Shown here piece by piece: positions 52,560 through 61,332 of a stretch of DNA of 64,000 bases (its first letter is position 1; each line of letters starts with the position of its first letter). The translations under genes and the position numbers were made by a program. A model generated the notes under the pieces. It did not search any database. It saw only the letters and a list, made by a program, of their open reading frames with translations, and had not been told where the DNA came from. Source of the DNA: Bacillota bacterium (GTDB lineage Bacteria; Bacillota_I; Bacilli_A; RF39; UBA660); contig SVAU01000002.1 in assembly GCA_015059245.1 (NCBI GenBank), positions 113,747 through 177,746 of the forward strand, in the 5' to 3' direction.

Positions 52560-53265
52560 GTATATGATGAAGAATCTACCAGGAGAATATGTATTTGGTG
52601 GATATAGTGTTAGAAAAAGTACTGCAGTTTTATCTAGAAAAGAAGATAATAAGATTTACTATGATAAATTTTTATATACTTATGTAGATAATTTTCTTTC
52701 ATTTTATATTTTAATGGAAGATGGTTCTTATATGAATGTTGAAACTAGTGATAGAGTTCCTCTACTGAATGCAGAAGACTTAATGAGTAAGCATTTAGAT
52801 ATGAACGAAGAATTAGATGAAGAATATGAACGTGATAAGATAATTGGTGTATTTGGTATAAGAAATATGGAAACACTTATTAAACAAGTAGATGATATGA
52901 ATATAGCAAATAATGCACAAGAAGCACGTTTAAAAGGATTAATAGAACCTAAGAAGTCTTATATGGGGATGGAAATAACTTCAACTATATCAGCTTTTAA
53001 TAAAGCTACTAGAAGAAGAGCAGATTATGTAACTGTTCCTCCTATAAAATATAGTGCTGAAGATGCTTATAATTCTATTATAGGTGATGAAATAGATTAT
53101 TTTGACTTTATGTCTAATAAAGATGATGATACTATTATTGAGGATTTAATGAAGTTGGATCAATCAATAGATGGTGTAGATAATGTTAGAGATGGAAAAC
53201 AAATAGTTATTACTAAAGGTGCTGAAGGTGAAGCAGGTACTGTAGAAATAAGAGATAATTATTAA
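52552..53265 (+). CDS. hypothetical protein, 237 residues
   Basis: Begins inside the SDR gene (8-base overlap), so translation is coupled. No signal peptide or membrane helix. The first 75 residues are strand-rich and could be a small sandwich (YVFGGYSVRKSTAVLSRK, DNFLSFYILMEDGS); then an acidic, helical part (EELDEEYERDKI) with FGIRNMETLIKQVDDM. No family recognised. A likely partner of the SDR or the EF-Tu-like protein by operon position. Confidence 0.58.
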   Translation: MLKYMMKNLPGEYVFGGYSVRKSTAVLSRKEDNKIYYDKFLYTYVDNFLSFYILMEDGSYMNVETSDRVPLLNAEDLMSKHLDMNEELDEEYERDKIIGVFGIRNMETLIKQVDDMNIANNAQEARLKGLIEPKKSYMGMEITSTISAFNKATRRRADYVTVPPIKYSAEDAYNSIIGDEIDYFDFMSNKDDDTIIEDLMKLDQSIDGVDNVRDGKQIVITKGAEGEAGTVEIRDNY

Positions 53266-53267
53266 TA

Positions 53268-53298
53268 ATAAAAGACCTTAATTATTTAAGGTCTTTTT
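53268..53298. terminator. bidirectional terminator
   Basis: aaagacctta / taaggtcttt around ATTATT, T5 on + and A-rich on -; the - stop codon is in the loop. Confidence 0.88.
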
Positions 53299-53617
53299 GT
53301 TCGATTATGCCACTATACCATATTAAGTCTTTTCTTTGAAGATTATTTAATCTTGCGTAGTTATTTATTAATTCATTCAGTTGTTCATCAACTACTTTAT
53401 TAGTTAAATCACTTAATGGAGCATCATTATTTGTTCTTTCTAATAAGTAGTCAGTAGTTGTATTTAAGAAATCTGCTATCTTTATTAATTTATCCATTTT
53501 AGGTTCAGCTTTACCATTTTCATAAGCTGATATAGTTTCTTGAGATACTTCAGCAGCAATACTTAATCTAATTTGTGTAATTTTTCTTTTCTTTCTTAAT
53601 TCTTTGATTCTATTCAT
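53282..53617 (-). CDS. XRE family helix-turn-helix regulator
   Basis: 111 residues from the ATG at 53617 behind ggagtgat. Cro/C1-type HTH: IKELRKKRKITQIRLSIAAEVSQETISAYENGKAEPKMDKLIKIADFLN (residues 3-51), then YLLERTND and a helical tail for dimerisation or ligand. Divergent from the radical SAM-SPASM gene with 176 bases between starts, so it may control that unit. No phage genes nearby. Confidence 0.9.
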   Translation of the reverse strand: MNRIKELRKKRKITQIRLSIAAEVSQETISAYENGKAEPKMDKLIKIADFLNTTTDYLLERTNNDAPLSDLTNKVVDEQLNELINNYARLNNLQRKDLIWYSGIIEQKDLK

Positions 53618-53767
53618 AATAATCACTCCATAAATATCGTTAATTTTATTTTATAGAAAATATTGGTATTCTTTAGATGTGTTATTTGTATTTGAATATA
53701 GATATCATTAATATGTGCTTATTGGGTGTTTATATATATTTTTTGATGTTTACAACGAACGATTGTA

Positions 53768-53776
53768 TGGTATAAT
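53768..53776 (+). promoter_or_regulatory. extended -10 promoter of the radical SAM-SPASM unit
   Basis: TG-G-TATAAT, core 53771-53776. Start near 53784, leader of about 10 bases. A near-palindrome tacaacgaacgattgta lies just upstream (about 53750-53766) and could be an operator for the divergent XRE protein. Confidence 0.55.
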
Positions 53777-53793
53777 ACTTTTGGGTGTTATGT

Positions 53794-54597
53794 ATGTTTA
53801 AGAAAGTATATATAGAAATAACTAATAATTGTAATTTGAATTGTTCTTTTTGTATTGGTAATAAAAGAGATAAGAAGTTTATTGATGTAGAACAATTTAA
53901 AGATTTATTAAATAGATTAGAAGGATATACTAAGTATTTATATTTTCATGTAATGGGTGAACCATTGTTACATCCTTATATAAATGATTTGATTACACTA
54001 GCAAGTGAAAAGTATTATGTAAATATTACTAGTAATGGATATTTAATTTACAGAATTAAAGATAATAAAAATGTTAGACAGATTAATTTATCTTTACATA
54101 GTTATGATGAAAAGTATGGTAAGAGTTTTGAAGAATATATGAATGATATATTTGAATCTGCTGATACTTTAGTTAGTAATGGAACTATTGTAAAGTATAG
54201 AGTTTGGGTTAACAGTGAATATAAGGATAAGATAATAGATAAGTTAAATGAAAAGTATCAAGTTGATATTGGAGAGAATAGAAGTCTTAAATTAGCAGAT
54301 AATATTTATTATGAAGTAGAACATGAATTTATATGGCCTAGTATGGATAATGATTATTATAATGAATGTGGTTCTTGTAGAGGTCTTAGAGATCATATAG
54401 GAATATTAGTAGATGGTACAGTTATTCCTTGTTGTTTAGATAGTGCAGGAATTATTAATTTAGGAAATATTTACAAACAAGATTTAAATGATATAATAGG
54501 TAGCGATTTATTTCGTGAGATGAAGCAAGGATTCTTAGATAATAAGAAGATACATGAGCTTTGTCGTAAATGTAATTTTTATGATTTAAGGAGGTAA
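53794..54597 (+). CDS. radical SAM/SPASM domain protein
   Basis: 267 residues from ATG 53794. Cluster motif NNCNLNCSFCIGN, then MGEPLLHP, the NITSNGY strand and the C-terminal SPASM ligands CGSCRGL...CC and CRKCNFYD. SPASM enzymes install thioethers or other bonds in peptides, or act on other macromolecules. Small for the class. The next gene (DUF7666-like) follows 2 bases later and uvrA after it, so the three share a transcript. No precursor peptide was found beside it. Confidence 0.87.
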   Translation: MFKKVYIEITNNCNLNCSFCIGNKRDKKFIDVEQFKDLLNRLEGYTKYLYFHVMGEPLLHPYINDLITLASEKYYVNITSNGYLIYRIKDNKNVRQINLSLHSYDEKYGKSFEEYMNDIFESADTLVSNGTIVKYRVWVNSEYKDKIIDKLNEKYQVDIGENRSLKLADNIYYEVEHEFIWPSMDNDYYNECGSCRGLRDHIGILVDGTVIPCCLDSAGIINLGNIYKQDLNDIIGSDLFREMKQGFLDNKKIHELCRKCNFYDLRR

Positions 54598-54599
54598 CT

Positions 54600-55157
54600 A
54601 TGGAAGAAGTAAAAGGTTATAAAGCTTTTAATAAAGATGCAACTAATAGATATGGTAAACCTTTTACTGAAGGTGAAACTTACAGAGTTACTGGTGAGAT
54701 AAAGTTTGGAAATGATGGTAATGGTTTTCATATGTGTACTGCCTTATCTGATGTATTTAGATATGTTAATGCTACTGAAGATGATGTATTAGTAGCAGAA
54801 GTAACTGGTAGAGGTAGAATGGCAAGTTTTGATGATAACTACTATGGTTATTATGATATGTATGCCTGTGAAGAAATTACTATAGATAAATTCTTATCTA
54901 GAGAAGAAGTACTTGATGAGATGCTTGATTCACCGTCTCATCAAGTAAAGAAGTTTATAATTACTTGTAGATTGAGTGAAGAAGAAGCTATTAGATTCGC
55001 TAAAAAATTTAGAGGTGATATGGAAGTAATTAAGGCTTTACTTTACTATCACTTTGGTTATCCTGAAATATATAGACAAAATAGGGATGAAAATGAATAT
55101 TTAAGGTTGGTGTTGAAACATGGACAAGATAATAATAAAGGGCGCAAGGGAGAATAA
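54600..55157 (+). CDS. DUF7666-like protein
   Basis: 185 residues, ribosome site aaggaggt. GYKAFNKDATNRYGKPFTEGETY, then GEIKFGNDGNGFHMCTALSD resembles the DUF7666 module found on phage and mobile proteins (Y-K-x-F, G-x-x-Y, GEI, GFH-C). The reaction is unknown. The tail is helical (RLSEEEAIRFAKKF, FGYPEIYRQN). The uvrA start lies 38 bases inside its end. Association with a radical SAM enzyme may be functional or incidental. Confidence 0.68.
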   Translation: MEEVKGYKAFNKDATNRYGKPFTEGETYRVTGEIKFGNDGNGFHMCTALSDVFRYVNATEDDVLVAEVTGRGRMASFDDNYYGYYDMYACEEITIDKFLSREEVLDEMLDSPSHQVKKFIITCRLSEEEAIRFAKKFRGDMEVIKALLYYHFGYPEIYRQNRDENEYLRLVLKHGQDNNKGRKGE

Positions 55158-57924
55158 TTTACAAAATGTAGATTTAGAAATACCAAAGAATTCATTAGTT
55201 GTAATGACAGGTGTATCTGGTTCTGGTAAGAGTAGTTTAGCGTTTGATACTATTTATGCTGAAGGACAAAGAAGATATGTAGAAAGTTTATCTGCTTATG
55301 CAAGACAATTCTTAGGTGGTACTAGTAAACCAGATGTAGATAGTATAGAAGGATTAAGTCCTAGTATTAGTATTGATCAAAAAAGTACTAATAATAATCC
55401 TCGTAGTACAGTTGGTACTGTTACAGAAATATATGATTATTTAAGATTATTGTTTGCACGTATTGGTGTTCCTTATTGTCCAAATCATAAAGAACCTATT
55501 AGTAGTCAAAGTATTGAAGAAATGACTAATAAGATAATGGATTTTCCAGAAGGTACTAAAATAGAAATTATGGCTCCTGTTGTTAGAGGAGAAAAAGGTG
55601 CACATGCTCAAATATTAGATGACTTAAGACAAAAAGGTTATAGTCGTGTAAGAGTAAATGGTGAAGTAAGGGATTTATCAGAAGATATACAACTAGAAAA
55701 GAACAAGAAAGATAATATAGAAGTTGTTGTTGATAGAGTTGTAGTAAGAAGTGAAGATAGATCAAGAATATTTGAATCTATAGAAAATGCTTGTGGACTT
55801 GCAAATGGTATAGTTTTATTTAATGTTATTGGTCATGAAGAAATATTAATGAGTGAGAATTATGCTTGTATTCATTGTAACTATTCTATGCCACAACTAG
55901 AAACTAGAATGTTTTCATTTAACTCTCCTTGGGGAGCTTGTCCTGAATGTAATGGTTTAGGAATGAAGATGAAGATATCTGAAGAATTATTAATTCCTGA
56001 TCCTAATAAGAGTGTATATGATGGAGCTATAGTTACTATATCTCAAGATCAAAATATAATGTTTACTGAGATAGAAACTGTAGCAGATTATTATGATATT
56101 GATTTAAGTATGCCAATAAATAAGATGCCGAGAGAAAAGTTAGATATCTTATTATTTGGTTCTCCTGATATTATGGATTTTAAATATGTTTCTAAGAACG
56201 GAAATATAAGAACTAAAACCGATTATTATGAAGGTATTATTACAAATCTAGAAAGAAGACATATTGAAACAACTGCTGGTTGGATTAGAGAATGGATAGA
56301 GGGGTTCATGATTGAACAAGAATGTCCTTTATGTCATGGAACTAGATTAAAAGAAGAAATATTGAATGTTTATATTAACAAAAAGAATATTTATGATATG
56401 ACAGCATTATCTATTGCTGAGTTATATAAGTTTATGAATAATCTTAAACTTAATAAGGAACAACAAACTATTAGTGAATTATTAGTTAAAGAGATATGTA
56501 ATAGATTAGAATTTTTAAATAATGTAGGATTAGGCTATTTAACTTTAGATAGAGCTGCTGGAACATTATCTGGTGGAGAAGCTCAACGTATTAGATTGGC
56601 TACTCAAATAGGTAGTAAATTAACTGGTGTATTATATGTACTAGATGAACCTAGTATAGGATTACATCAAAGAGACAATGAAAAGTTAATTCAATCTATG
56701 AAAGAAATGAGAGATTTAGGTAATACGTTAATCGTTGTAGAACATGATATAGATACAATGATGGCTGCGGATTACTTAGTGGACATTGGTCCAGGTGCAG
56801 GTGTATTAGGTGGACATATAATGGCTGCTGGTACTCCTGAAGAAGTAATGAAGAATCCTAATTCTTTAACTGGTAAATATTTAACTGGTGAAGAAAAAAT
56901 AGAAGTACCTAAAAAGAGAAGAAAAGGTAATGGTCTATTCTTAGAAGTTAAAGGTGCACAAGAACATAATTTAAAGAAAGTAAATGTTAAATTCCCTTTA
57001 GGTAAGTTTGTTTGTGTAACTGGTGTATCTGGATCAGGTAAATCTACTTTAGTAAATGATATTTTATATAATGCTTTAACTAAGCATGTTTATAAGTCTA
57101 AAGTAGTTGTAGGTAAATGTAAGGAAGTTACTGGTTTAGAATATGTTGATAAAGTAGTACATATTACACAAGATCCAATTGGTAGAACTCCTAGAAGTAA
57201 TCCTGCTACATATGTAGGTGTGTTTGATAATATAAGAGATGTATTTGCAGAGATGAAAGAATCCAAGATGAGAGGTTATGGTAAGAATAGGTTCTCATTT
57301 AATGTAAAAGGTGGACGTTGTGAAGCTTGTTGGGGAGATGGAGTTAAAAGAATAGAAATGAACTTCTTGCCAGATGTTTATGTACCATGTGAAGTATGTA
57401 AGGGAACAAGATATAATAGAGAAACTTTAGATGTTAAATTTAAGGATAAGAATATTTCTGATGTATTACATATGAGAGTGTCTGAAGCATTAGAATTCTT
57501 TGACAATATACCTAAAGTAAAAAATAAATTACAAGTAATGCAAGATGTAGGCTTATCTTATATAGAACTTGGACAATCTGCTCCAACATTATCTGGCGGA
57601 GAAGCCGGTAGAGTTAAATTGGCTAAAGAATTACAAAAGAAAGCAACAGGTAAGAGTGTATTTATCTTAGATGAACCAACTACTGGATTACATTCTGATG
57701 ATATTAAGAAATTACTTGTTATCTTACAAAGAATTGTGGATAATGGTGATACAGTTATAGTAATCGAGCATAATTTAGATGTTATTAAAGTGTCTGATTA
57801 TGTTATTGATTTAGGACCAGAAGGGGGTAATGGAGGTGGCGAAATAATTGCTACTGGTACTCCTGAAGAAGTTGCTAAAGTTAAAGAAAGTTATACTGGT
57901 CAATGGTTAAAAAAGTATTTATAG
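55120..57924 (+). CDS. uvrA: excinuclease ABC subunit A
   Basis: 934 residues. Two ABC ATPase halves: Walker A GVSGSGKSSL and GVSGSGKSTL, signatures LSGGEAQRIRLA and LSGGEAGRVKLA, Walker B LYVLDEPSIGLH and FILDEPTTGLH. Zinc fingers CIHCNYS...CPECNG and CEACWGDG...CEVCKG. The damage-binding insertion lies between the first Walker A and signature. In the second signature Gln is Gly (EAGR instead of EAQR). Damage recognition in excision repair, working with UvrB. The start overlaps the preceding gene by 38 bases. Confidence 0.97.
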   Translation: MDKIIIKGARENNLQNVDLEIPKNSLVVMTGVSGSGKSSLAFDTIYAEGQRRYVESLSAYARQFLGGTSKPDVDSIEGLSPSISIDQKSTNNNPRSTVGTVTEIYDYLRLLFARIGVPYCPNHKEPISSQSIEEMTNKIMDFPEGTKIEIMAPVVRGEKGAHAQILDDLRQKGYSRVRVNGEVRDLSEDIQLEKNKKDNIEVVVDRVVVRSEDRSRIFESIENACGLANGIVLFNVIGHEEILMSENYACIHCNYSMPQLETRMFSFNSPWGACPECNGLGMKMKISEELLIPDPNKSVYDGAIVTISQDQNIMFTEIETVADYYDIDLSMPINKMPREKLDILLFGSPDIMDFKYVSKNGNIRTKTDYYEGIITNLERRHIETTAGWIREWIEGFMIEQECPLCHGTRLKEEILNVYINKKNIYDMTALSIAELYKFMNNLKLNKEQQTISELLVKEICNRLEFLNNVGLGYLTLDRAAGTLSGGEAQRIRLATQIGSKLTGVLYVLDEPSIGLHQRDNEKLIQSMKEMRDLGNTLIVVEHDIDTMMAADYLVDIGPGAGVLGGHIMAAGTPEEVMKNPNSLTGKYLTGEEKIEVPKKRRKGNGLFLEVKGAQEHNLKKVNVKFPLGKFVCVTGVSGSGKSTLVNDILYNALTKHVYKSKVVVGKCKEVTGLEYVDKVVHITQDPIGRTPRSNPATYVGVFDNIRDVFAEMKESKMRGYGKNRFSFNVKGGRCEACWGDGVKRIEMNFLPDVYVPCEVCKGTRYNRETLDVKFKDKNISDVLHMRVSEALEFFDNIPKVKNKLQVMQDVGLSYIELGQSAPTLSGGEAGRVKLAKELQKKATGKSVFILDEPTTGLHSDDIKKLLVILQRIVDNGDTVIVIEHNLDVIKVSDYVIDLGPEGGNGGGEIIATGTPEEVAKVKESYTGQWLKKYL

Positions 57925-57933
57925 GAGAATAAA

Positions 57934-58305
57934 ATGGCTGAATTAGATGTAAAAAAAAATGTTAGAAATAAACCTAGTGTTAAAAGATTAGAATTAGAAT
58001 ATAAAGGTGAAAATTATATCATTATTAATTTAGAAGCTAAGGTAATAGATGTTAATGGCGAATTATGGGAATATTCTATAGATGAGGATAAGTCGCATGT
58101 TATTCACAATTTAATATGGGATTTTGAAGAAATAGATGAATATGATTATTGGCCTGATAAGAGTAAAGATCATGCTCCTATGTCACCTATGTGGAGAGCT
58201 GCTTGGTATGATGAGTTTGATACTTATTATCATAAAAGTGGAGCTTTAAAGTACCCAGATAACTTTATGAAACTAGTTGATATCCTTAAGGAACTAAAGA
58301 AATAG
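57934..58305 (+). CDS. hypothetical protein, 123 residues
   Basis: Starts 9 bases after uvrA, ribosome site aggag. Soluble and acidic: a strand-rich start (KRLELEYKGENYIIINLEAKV) then LWEYSIDEDKSHVIHNLIWDFEEIDEYDYWP, an aromatic-rich segment, and a helical end. No signal peptide. Family not recognised. Last gene of the radical SAM-uvrA unit, followed by a terminator. Confidence 0.6.
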   Translation: MAELDVKKNVRNKPSVKRLELEYKGENYIIINLEAKVIDVNGELWEYSIDEDKSHVIHNLIWDFEEIDEYDYWPDKSKDHAPMSPMWRAAWYDEFDTYYHKSGALKYPDNFMKLVDILKELKK

Positions 58306-58321
58306 TATATTTTGTGTATAG

Positions 58322-58356
58322 AAAGAATTGAGTTTGTTTACTTGATTCTTTTTTTA
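58322..58356 (+). terminator. terminator
   Basis: aaagaattgagt / acttgattcttt around TTGTTT (two G-T pairs), T7. Confidence 0.75.
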
Positions 58357-58389
58357 TTTTATACTTTAAGTAAGATAGGAGTTGATTAT

Positions 58390-58854
58390 ATGTTATTTAA
58401 TGGTGGCATGGATCCTAATATAAATAATGATTATGATCAACAAATTATTAATCAAGAACCAAATGTTATTGGAAATATACCAACTAAGCAGAATGGTAAA
58501 CCAAATAAATTAGTTCCATGGGGATTGATATTTTCATTTTTGTTTCCGTTTCTTGGTTTAATTATTTGTGTTATTTCTTTAATACAAATGAATAAGCGTG
58601 GTGAGACTGGTAGAGGATTAGCATATACAGGTATAATAATTTCGGTATTTTTACAAGTTGCTCCTTTTATGATTGCATATGTAATTAATAATTATTATTC
58701 AGATGATTTCGTTAAGACTAATCATTTAAAACCAGCTTGTAAGATGAGAGATGAAGAAGGAAAATACGAAAGTGAAGATGGAATTATAAAGTGCGAAGAT
58801 AATGTTTGTGTTTATGACAATGGAAATGGTAGAATTGTTTTAACTTGTAAATAA
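58390..58854 (+). CDS. DUF4190-like small membrane protein
   Basis: 154 residues from ATG 58390 behind aggagttga; earlier in-frame starts lie in the terminator. A polar head (GGMDPNINNDYDQQIINQEP), then two membrane helices joined by a short loop (VPWGLIFSFLFPFLGLIICV...GRGLAYTGIIISVFL), the layout of DUF4190, then an outside tail with three Cys (PACKMRD, IKCEDNVCVYD). Function unknown. Confidence 0.72.
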   Translation: MLFNGGMDPNINNDYDQQIINQEPNVIGNIPTKQNGKPNKLVPWGLIFSFLFPFLGLIICVISLIQMNKRGETGRGLAYTGIIISVFLQVAPFMIAYVINNYYSDDFVKTNHLKPACKMRDEEGKYESEDGIIKCEDNVCVYDNGNGRIVLTCK

Positions 58855-58873
58855 ATAGAAAAGAGGTATAGAA

Positions 58874-59149
58874 ATGGAAAGAGAATTAACAGAAGAAGAA
58901 TTAATGAATGTCGGAGCAGGTATTCCAGTTGGAATGGTACCACAACCAGAAGCTGATAGTGATGAATTAAGTCTTGAAGATTTAAATAATGTATTTGCTG
59001 GACCTAATAGAGTAGCAATGGAAGAAAAAGCTTTAGAACACCCTGAATTATATAGAGAGAGTCAAATTGATGCTTTAGTTGAAGCACAAATTAAAGCAGA
59101 AGAAATGGCTGCTGCGCAAGAAGAACAAACTAAAGGATTCGGTTTATAA
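58874..59149 (+). CDS. small protein with two double-glycine-like leader motifs
   Basis: 91 residues, ribosome site aagaggtat. The start RELTEEELMNVGAGIPVGM resembles leader peptides of class II bacteriocins and RiPPs (LSxEELxxVxGG), with G-A-G in the cleavage position. A second copy, DELSLEDLNNVFAGPNRVA, begins about 30 residues later. The rest is a helical Glu/Ala-rich segment (DALVEAQIKAEEMAAAQEEQ). No C39-type transporter-peptidase is nearby. It could be a RiPP-type precursor, an ORFan or a structural protein; only the motif is seen. Confidence 0.55.
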   Translation: MERELTEEELMNVGAGIPVGMVPQPEADSDELSLEDLNNVFAGPNRVAMEEKALEHPELYRESQIDALVEAQIKAEEMAAAQEEQTKGFGL

Positions 59150-59175
59150 GAGTAGTAGAAATACTACTTTTTTCT
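59149..59175 (+). terminator. terminator
   Basis: agtagta / tactact with a GAAA tetraloop, T-run; TGTTATAAT (core 59189-59194) follows. Confidence 0.83.
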
Positions 59176-59185
59176 TTTGCTGATA

Positions 59186-59194
59186 TGTTATAAT
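59186..59194 (+). promoter_or_regulatory. extended -10 promoter of lgt
   Basis: TG-T-TATAAT, core 59189-59194, 22 bases before ATG 59217. Confidence 0.65.
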
Positions 59195-59216
59195 ACTAGT
59201 ACTTAGGAGGATGTTT

Positions 59217-60026
59217 ATGAATCCAGAAATATTTAGTATTGGTAATTTTAGTGTTAGATGGTATTCAGTGTTGATATTAACGGGGATTATTATTGCAATA
59301 CTTTTAGCAGAGAAAGAAGCTAAAAAGTTTAAGTTTGAAAAAGACTTTATATTTGATTTAGCATTTTGGGTAGTTATATTTGGTATATGTGGTGCTAGGT
59401 TATATTATGTTATATTTAATTTTGATTTATATAAAAATGATTTATTAGGTATATTTAAAGTATGGAATGGCGGTTTAGCAATACATGGTGGTATTATTGC
59501 TGGGCTTATTACATTGCTTATTTATTGTAAGATAAAGAAAGTTAAACCATTAAGAGTTACTGATATAACAGTTCCTTCTTTGATAATTGCTCAAGCTATT
59601 GGGAGATGGGGTAACTTCTTTAATAGTGAAGCACATGGCCCTTTTACTACATTAGCTAATTTAAAAGAATTATTTATTCCTCAATTTATAATAGATGGAA
59701 TGTATATTAATGGTGTTTATTATCATCCGACATTCTATTATGAATCATTATGGTGTATTTTAGGATTTGTAGTACTTTTATTAGTAAGAAAATTTTATAA
59801 GAGTTTAAAATGTGGTCAATTAACATGTATATATTTAATGTGGTATGGTGTAGGAAGATTATTTATAGAATCTTTAAGAACTGATTCTTTAATGATTGGA
59901 AGTATTAAAGTTGCTCAATTAGTATCTATTGGTATGATAATAATTGGTTTTATCTTTTTTACATATTTATGTTTTAATAAGTTAAAAAAAGGTAAATACT
60001 ATGATAAAGAGTTTATGGAGGAATAA
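59217..60026 (+). CDS. lgt: prolipoprotein diacylglyceryl transferase
   Basis: 269 residues from ATG 59217, 6 bases after aggagg; ATG 59211 abuts the ribosome site. Seven hydrophobic segments and the Lgt signature GRWGNFFNSEAHGP (phosphatidylglycerol binding), the H-G-G motif NGGLAIHGG and a late GVGRLFIESLRTD. It transfers diacylglyceryl from phosphatidylglycerol to the lipobox Cys of prolipoproteins in the cytoplasmic membrane. The lipoprotein at 39879 is a client. trxB starts 2 bases downstream, as in many Firmicutes. Confidence 0.95.
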   Translation: MNPEIFSIGNFSVRWYSVLILTGIIIAILLAEKEAKKFKFEKDFIFDLAFWVVIFGICGARLYYVIFNFDLYKNDLLGIFKVWNGGLAIHGGIIAGLITLLIYCKIKKVKPLRVTDITVPSLIIAQAIGRWGNFFNSEAHGPFTTLANLKELFIPQFIIDGMYINGVYYHPTFYYESLWCILGFVVLLLVRKFYKSLKCGQLTCIYLMWYGVGRLFIESLRTDSLMIGSIKVAQLVSIGMIIIGFIFFTYLCFNKLKKGKYYDKEFMEE

Positions 60027-60028
60027 TT

Positions 60029-60916
60029 ATGATATATGATTTAGTAATTATAGGTATGGGACCTGCTGGAGTAAGTGCTGCTATATATGCTAAAAGAGCA
60101 GGGTTAAATGTATTATGTTTAGATAAAGCTATGATAGGTGGATATGTTAATTATATTGATAGAATTGAAAACTATCCTGGAATGATTATGAGTGGTCCAG
60201 ATTTAGCTTTTAAGTTTTATGAACATATTAAAGAGTTAGATATAGAATTTATTAATAAAGAAGTATTATCTGTTATAGATGGTGATGTAAAAAAGGTTGT
60301 AACTAATGATTGTGAATATTTAAGTAAATATGTTTTAGTTGCTACCGGTAGAGTTCCACGTAAATTGGGATTGGATAATGAAGAAGAATTAGAAGGTAAA
60401 GGTATTAGTCACTGTGCATTATGTGACGGAGCTTTTTATAAAGGTAAAACTATTGCAGTAGTTGGTGGCGGTGATAGTGCATTACAAGAGACTTTGTATT
60501 TATCTAATCTATGTGAGAAAGTATATTTAATACATAGAAGAGAAGAATTTAGAGTAACAGGTTCATTGCTTGAAAAGATTCAAGATAAAGATAATGTAGT
60601 AAGAATTATGAATACTAATATATCAGGTTTAGAGTCAAAAGACGGAAAACTAAGTTCTATACTACTTGATAGTGGTGATGAACTTGAAGTGGATGGTTTA
60701 TTTGTTTATGTTGGATTTGTTCCAGGAACAGACTTTGCTAATAAATTAGAAATTACTGATGAAAATGGATATATAATTGTAGATAAACACTTCGAAAGTA
60801 AGCTAAAAGGTATTTATGCTGTTGGAGATATTATTAAAAAAGAAGTTTATCAAGTTAGTACATCTATTGGAGAAGGAGCGCAAGCTGCAATAAATATAAT
60901 TGAGAAATGCAAATAA
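60029..60916 (+). CDS. trxB: thioredoxin reductase
   Basis: 295 residues, ribosome site ggagga. FAD-binding VIIGMGPAGVSAAIYAKRAG, redox pair C-A-L-C in SHCALCDGAFYKG, NADPH fold VVGGGDSALQE with VYLIHRREEFR, and the C-terminal YAVGDII. Reduces thioredoxin (or a glutaredoxin-like partner) with NADPH. The first redox-loop residue triplet CALC differs slightly from the common CATC. Operon with lgt; a terminator closes it. Confidence 0.94.
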   Translation: MIYDLVIIGMGPAGVSAAIYAKRAGLNVLCLDKAMIGGYVNYIDRIENYPGMIMSGPDLAFKFYEHIKELDIEFINKEVLSVIDGDVKKVVTNDCEYLSKYVLVATGRVPRKLGLDNEEELEGKGISHCALCDGAFYKGKTIAVVGGGDSALQETLYLSNLCEKVYLIHRREEFRVTGSLLEKIQDKDNVVRIMNTNISGLESKDGKLSSILLDSGDELEVDGLFVYVGFVPGTDFANKLEITDENGYIIVDKHFESKLKGIYAVGDIIKKEVYQVSTSIGEGAQAAINIIEKCK

Positions 60917-60937
60917 AATTTGCAATTCTCTTTTTTT
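60902..60937 (+). terminator. terminator overlapping the trxB end
   Basis: gagaaatgcaaa / tttgcaattctc with one mismatch, loop taaaa, T7. The trxB stop lies inside the hairpin. Confidence 0.85.
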
Positions 60938-60938
60938 G

Positions 60939-60947
60939 TGGTATATT
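60939..60947 (+). promoter_or_regulatory. extended -10 promoter of mrnC-rlmB-sigH
   Basis: TG-G-TATATT, core 60942-60947, 20 bases before ATG 60967. Confidence 0.62.
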
Positions 60948-60966
60948 CTTGGTGGTGATGCAAAAT

Positions 60967-61332
60967 ATGATAGATAATCCTTTAGTTATGGCATATATGG
61001 GAGATACTATATATGAACAATATATAAGAGAATATTTGATTAAATGTGGTTTATCTAAGATAGGTGAATTACAACAAAGAAGTTTAGATTATGTTAGTGC
61101 TAGAAGTCAAAGAAGACATTTAGAAAGAATGGAAAATGAAAACTTTTTAACAGAAGAAGAAATGGATATAGTTAAATGGGGGAGAAATGCTAAAGGTGCT
61201 AAAACTAAACATACTGATATAGTTACTTATAGATTAGCTACTGGATTAGAAGCTTTAATTGGTAAATTATATTTTGCAGGTAAAAATGAACGTATAAAAG
61301 AAATAATGGAATTTATAGTAGGTGAAGAATAA
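60967..61332 (+). CDS. mrnC: mini-ribonuclease III
   Basis: 121 residues from ATG 60967, 7 bases after ggtggtgat; an ATG at 60958 overlaps that site. RNase III catalytic domain without a dsRNA-binding domain: PLVMAYMGDTIYEQYIREYL holds the catalytic Asp, and KHTDIVTYRLATGLEALIGKLY the second acidic cluster. It trims the ends of 23S rRNA precursor. The order with rlmB and the sigma factor is that of Bacillus, but the intervening yacP is missing and cysS is far away. Overlaps rlmB by one base. Confidence 0.9.
   Translation: MIDNPLVMAYMGDTIYEQYIREYLIKCGLSKIGELQQRSLDYVSARSQRRHLERMENENFLTEEEMDIVKWGRNAKGAKTKHTDIVTYRLATGLEALIGKLYFAGKNERIKEIMEFIVGEE

Noticed and set aside
53750..53766. Inverted repeat tacaacgaacgattgta as a firm XRE operator
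   Set aside because: Only the outer bases pair and the centre is not symmetric; mentioned as a possibility under the promoter but not listed as a site.
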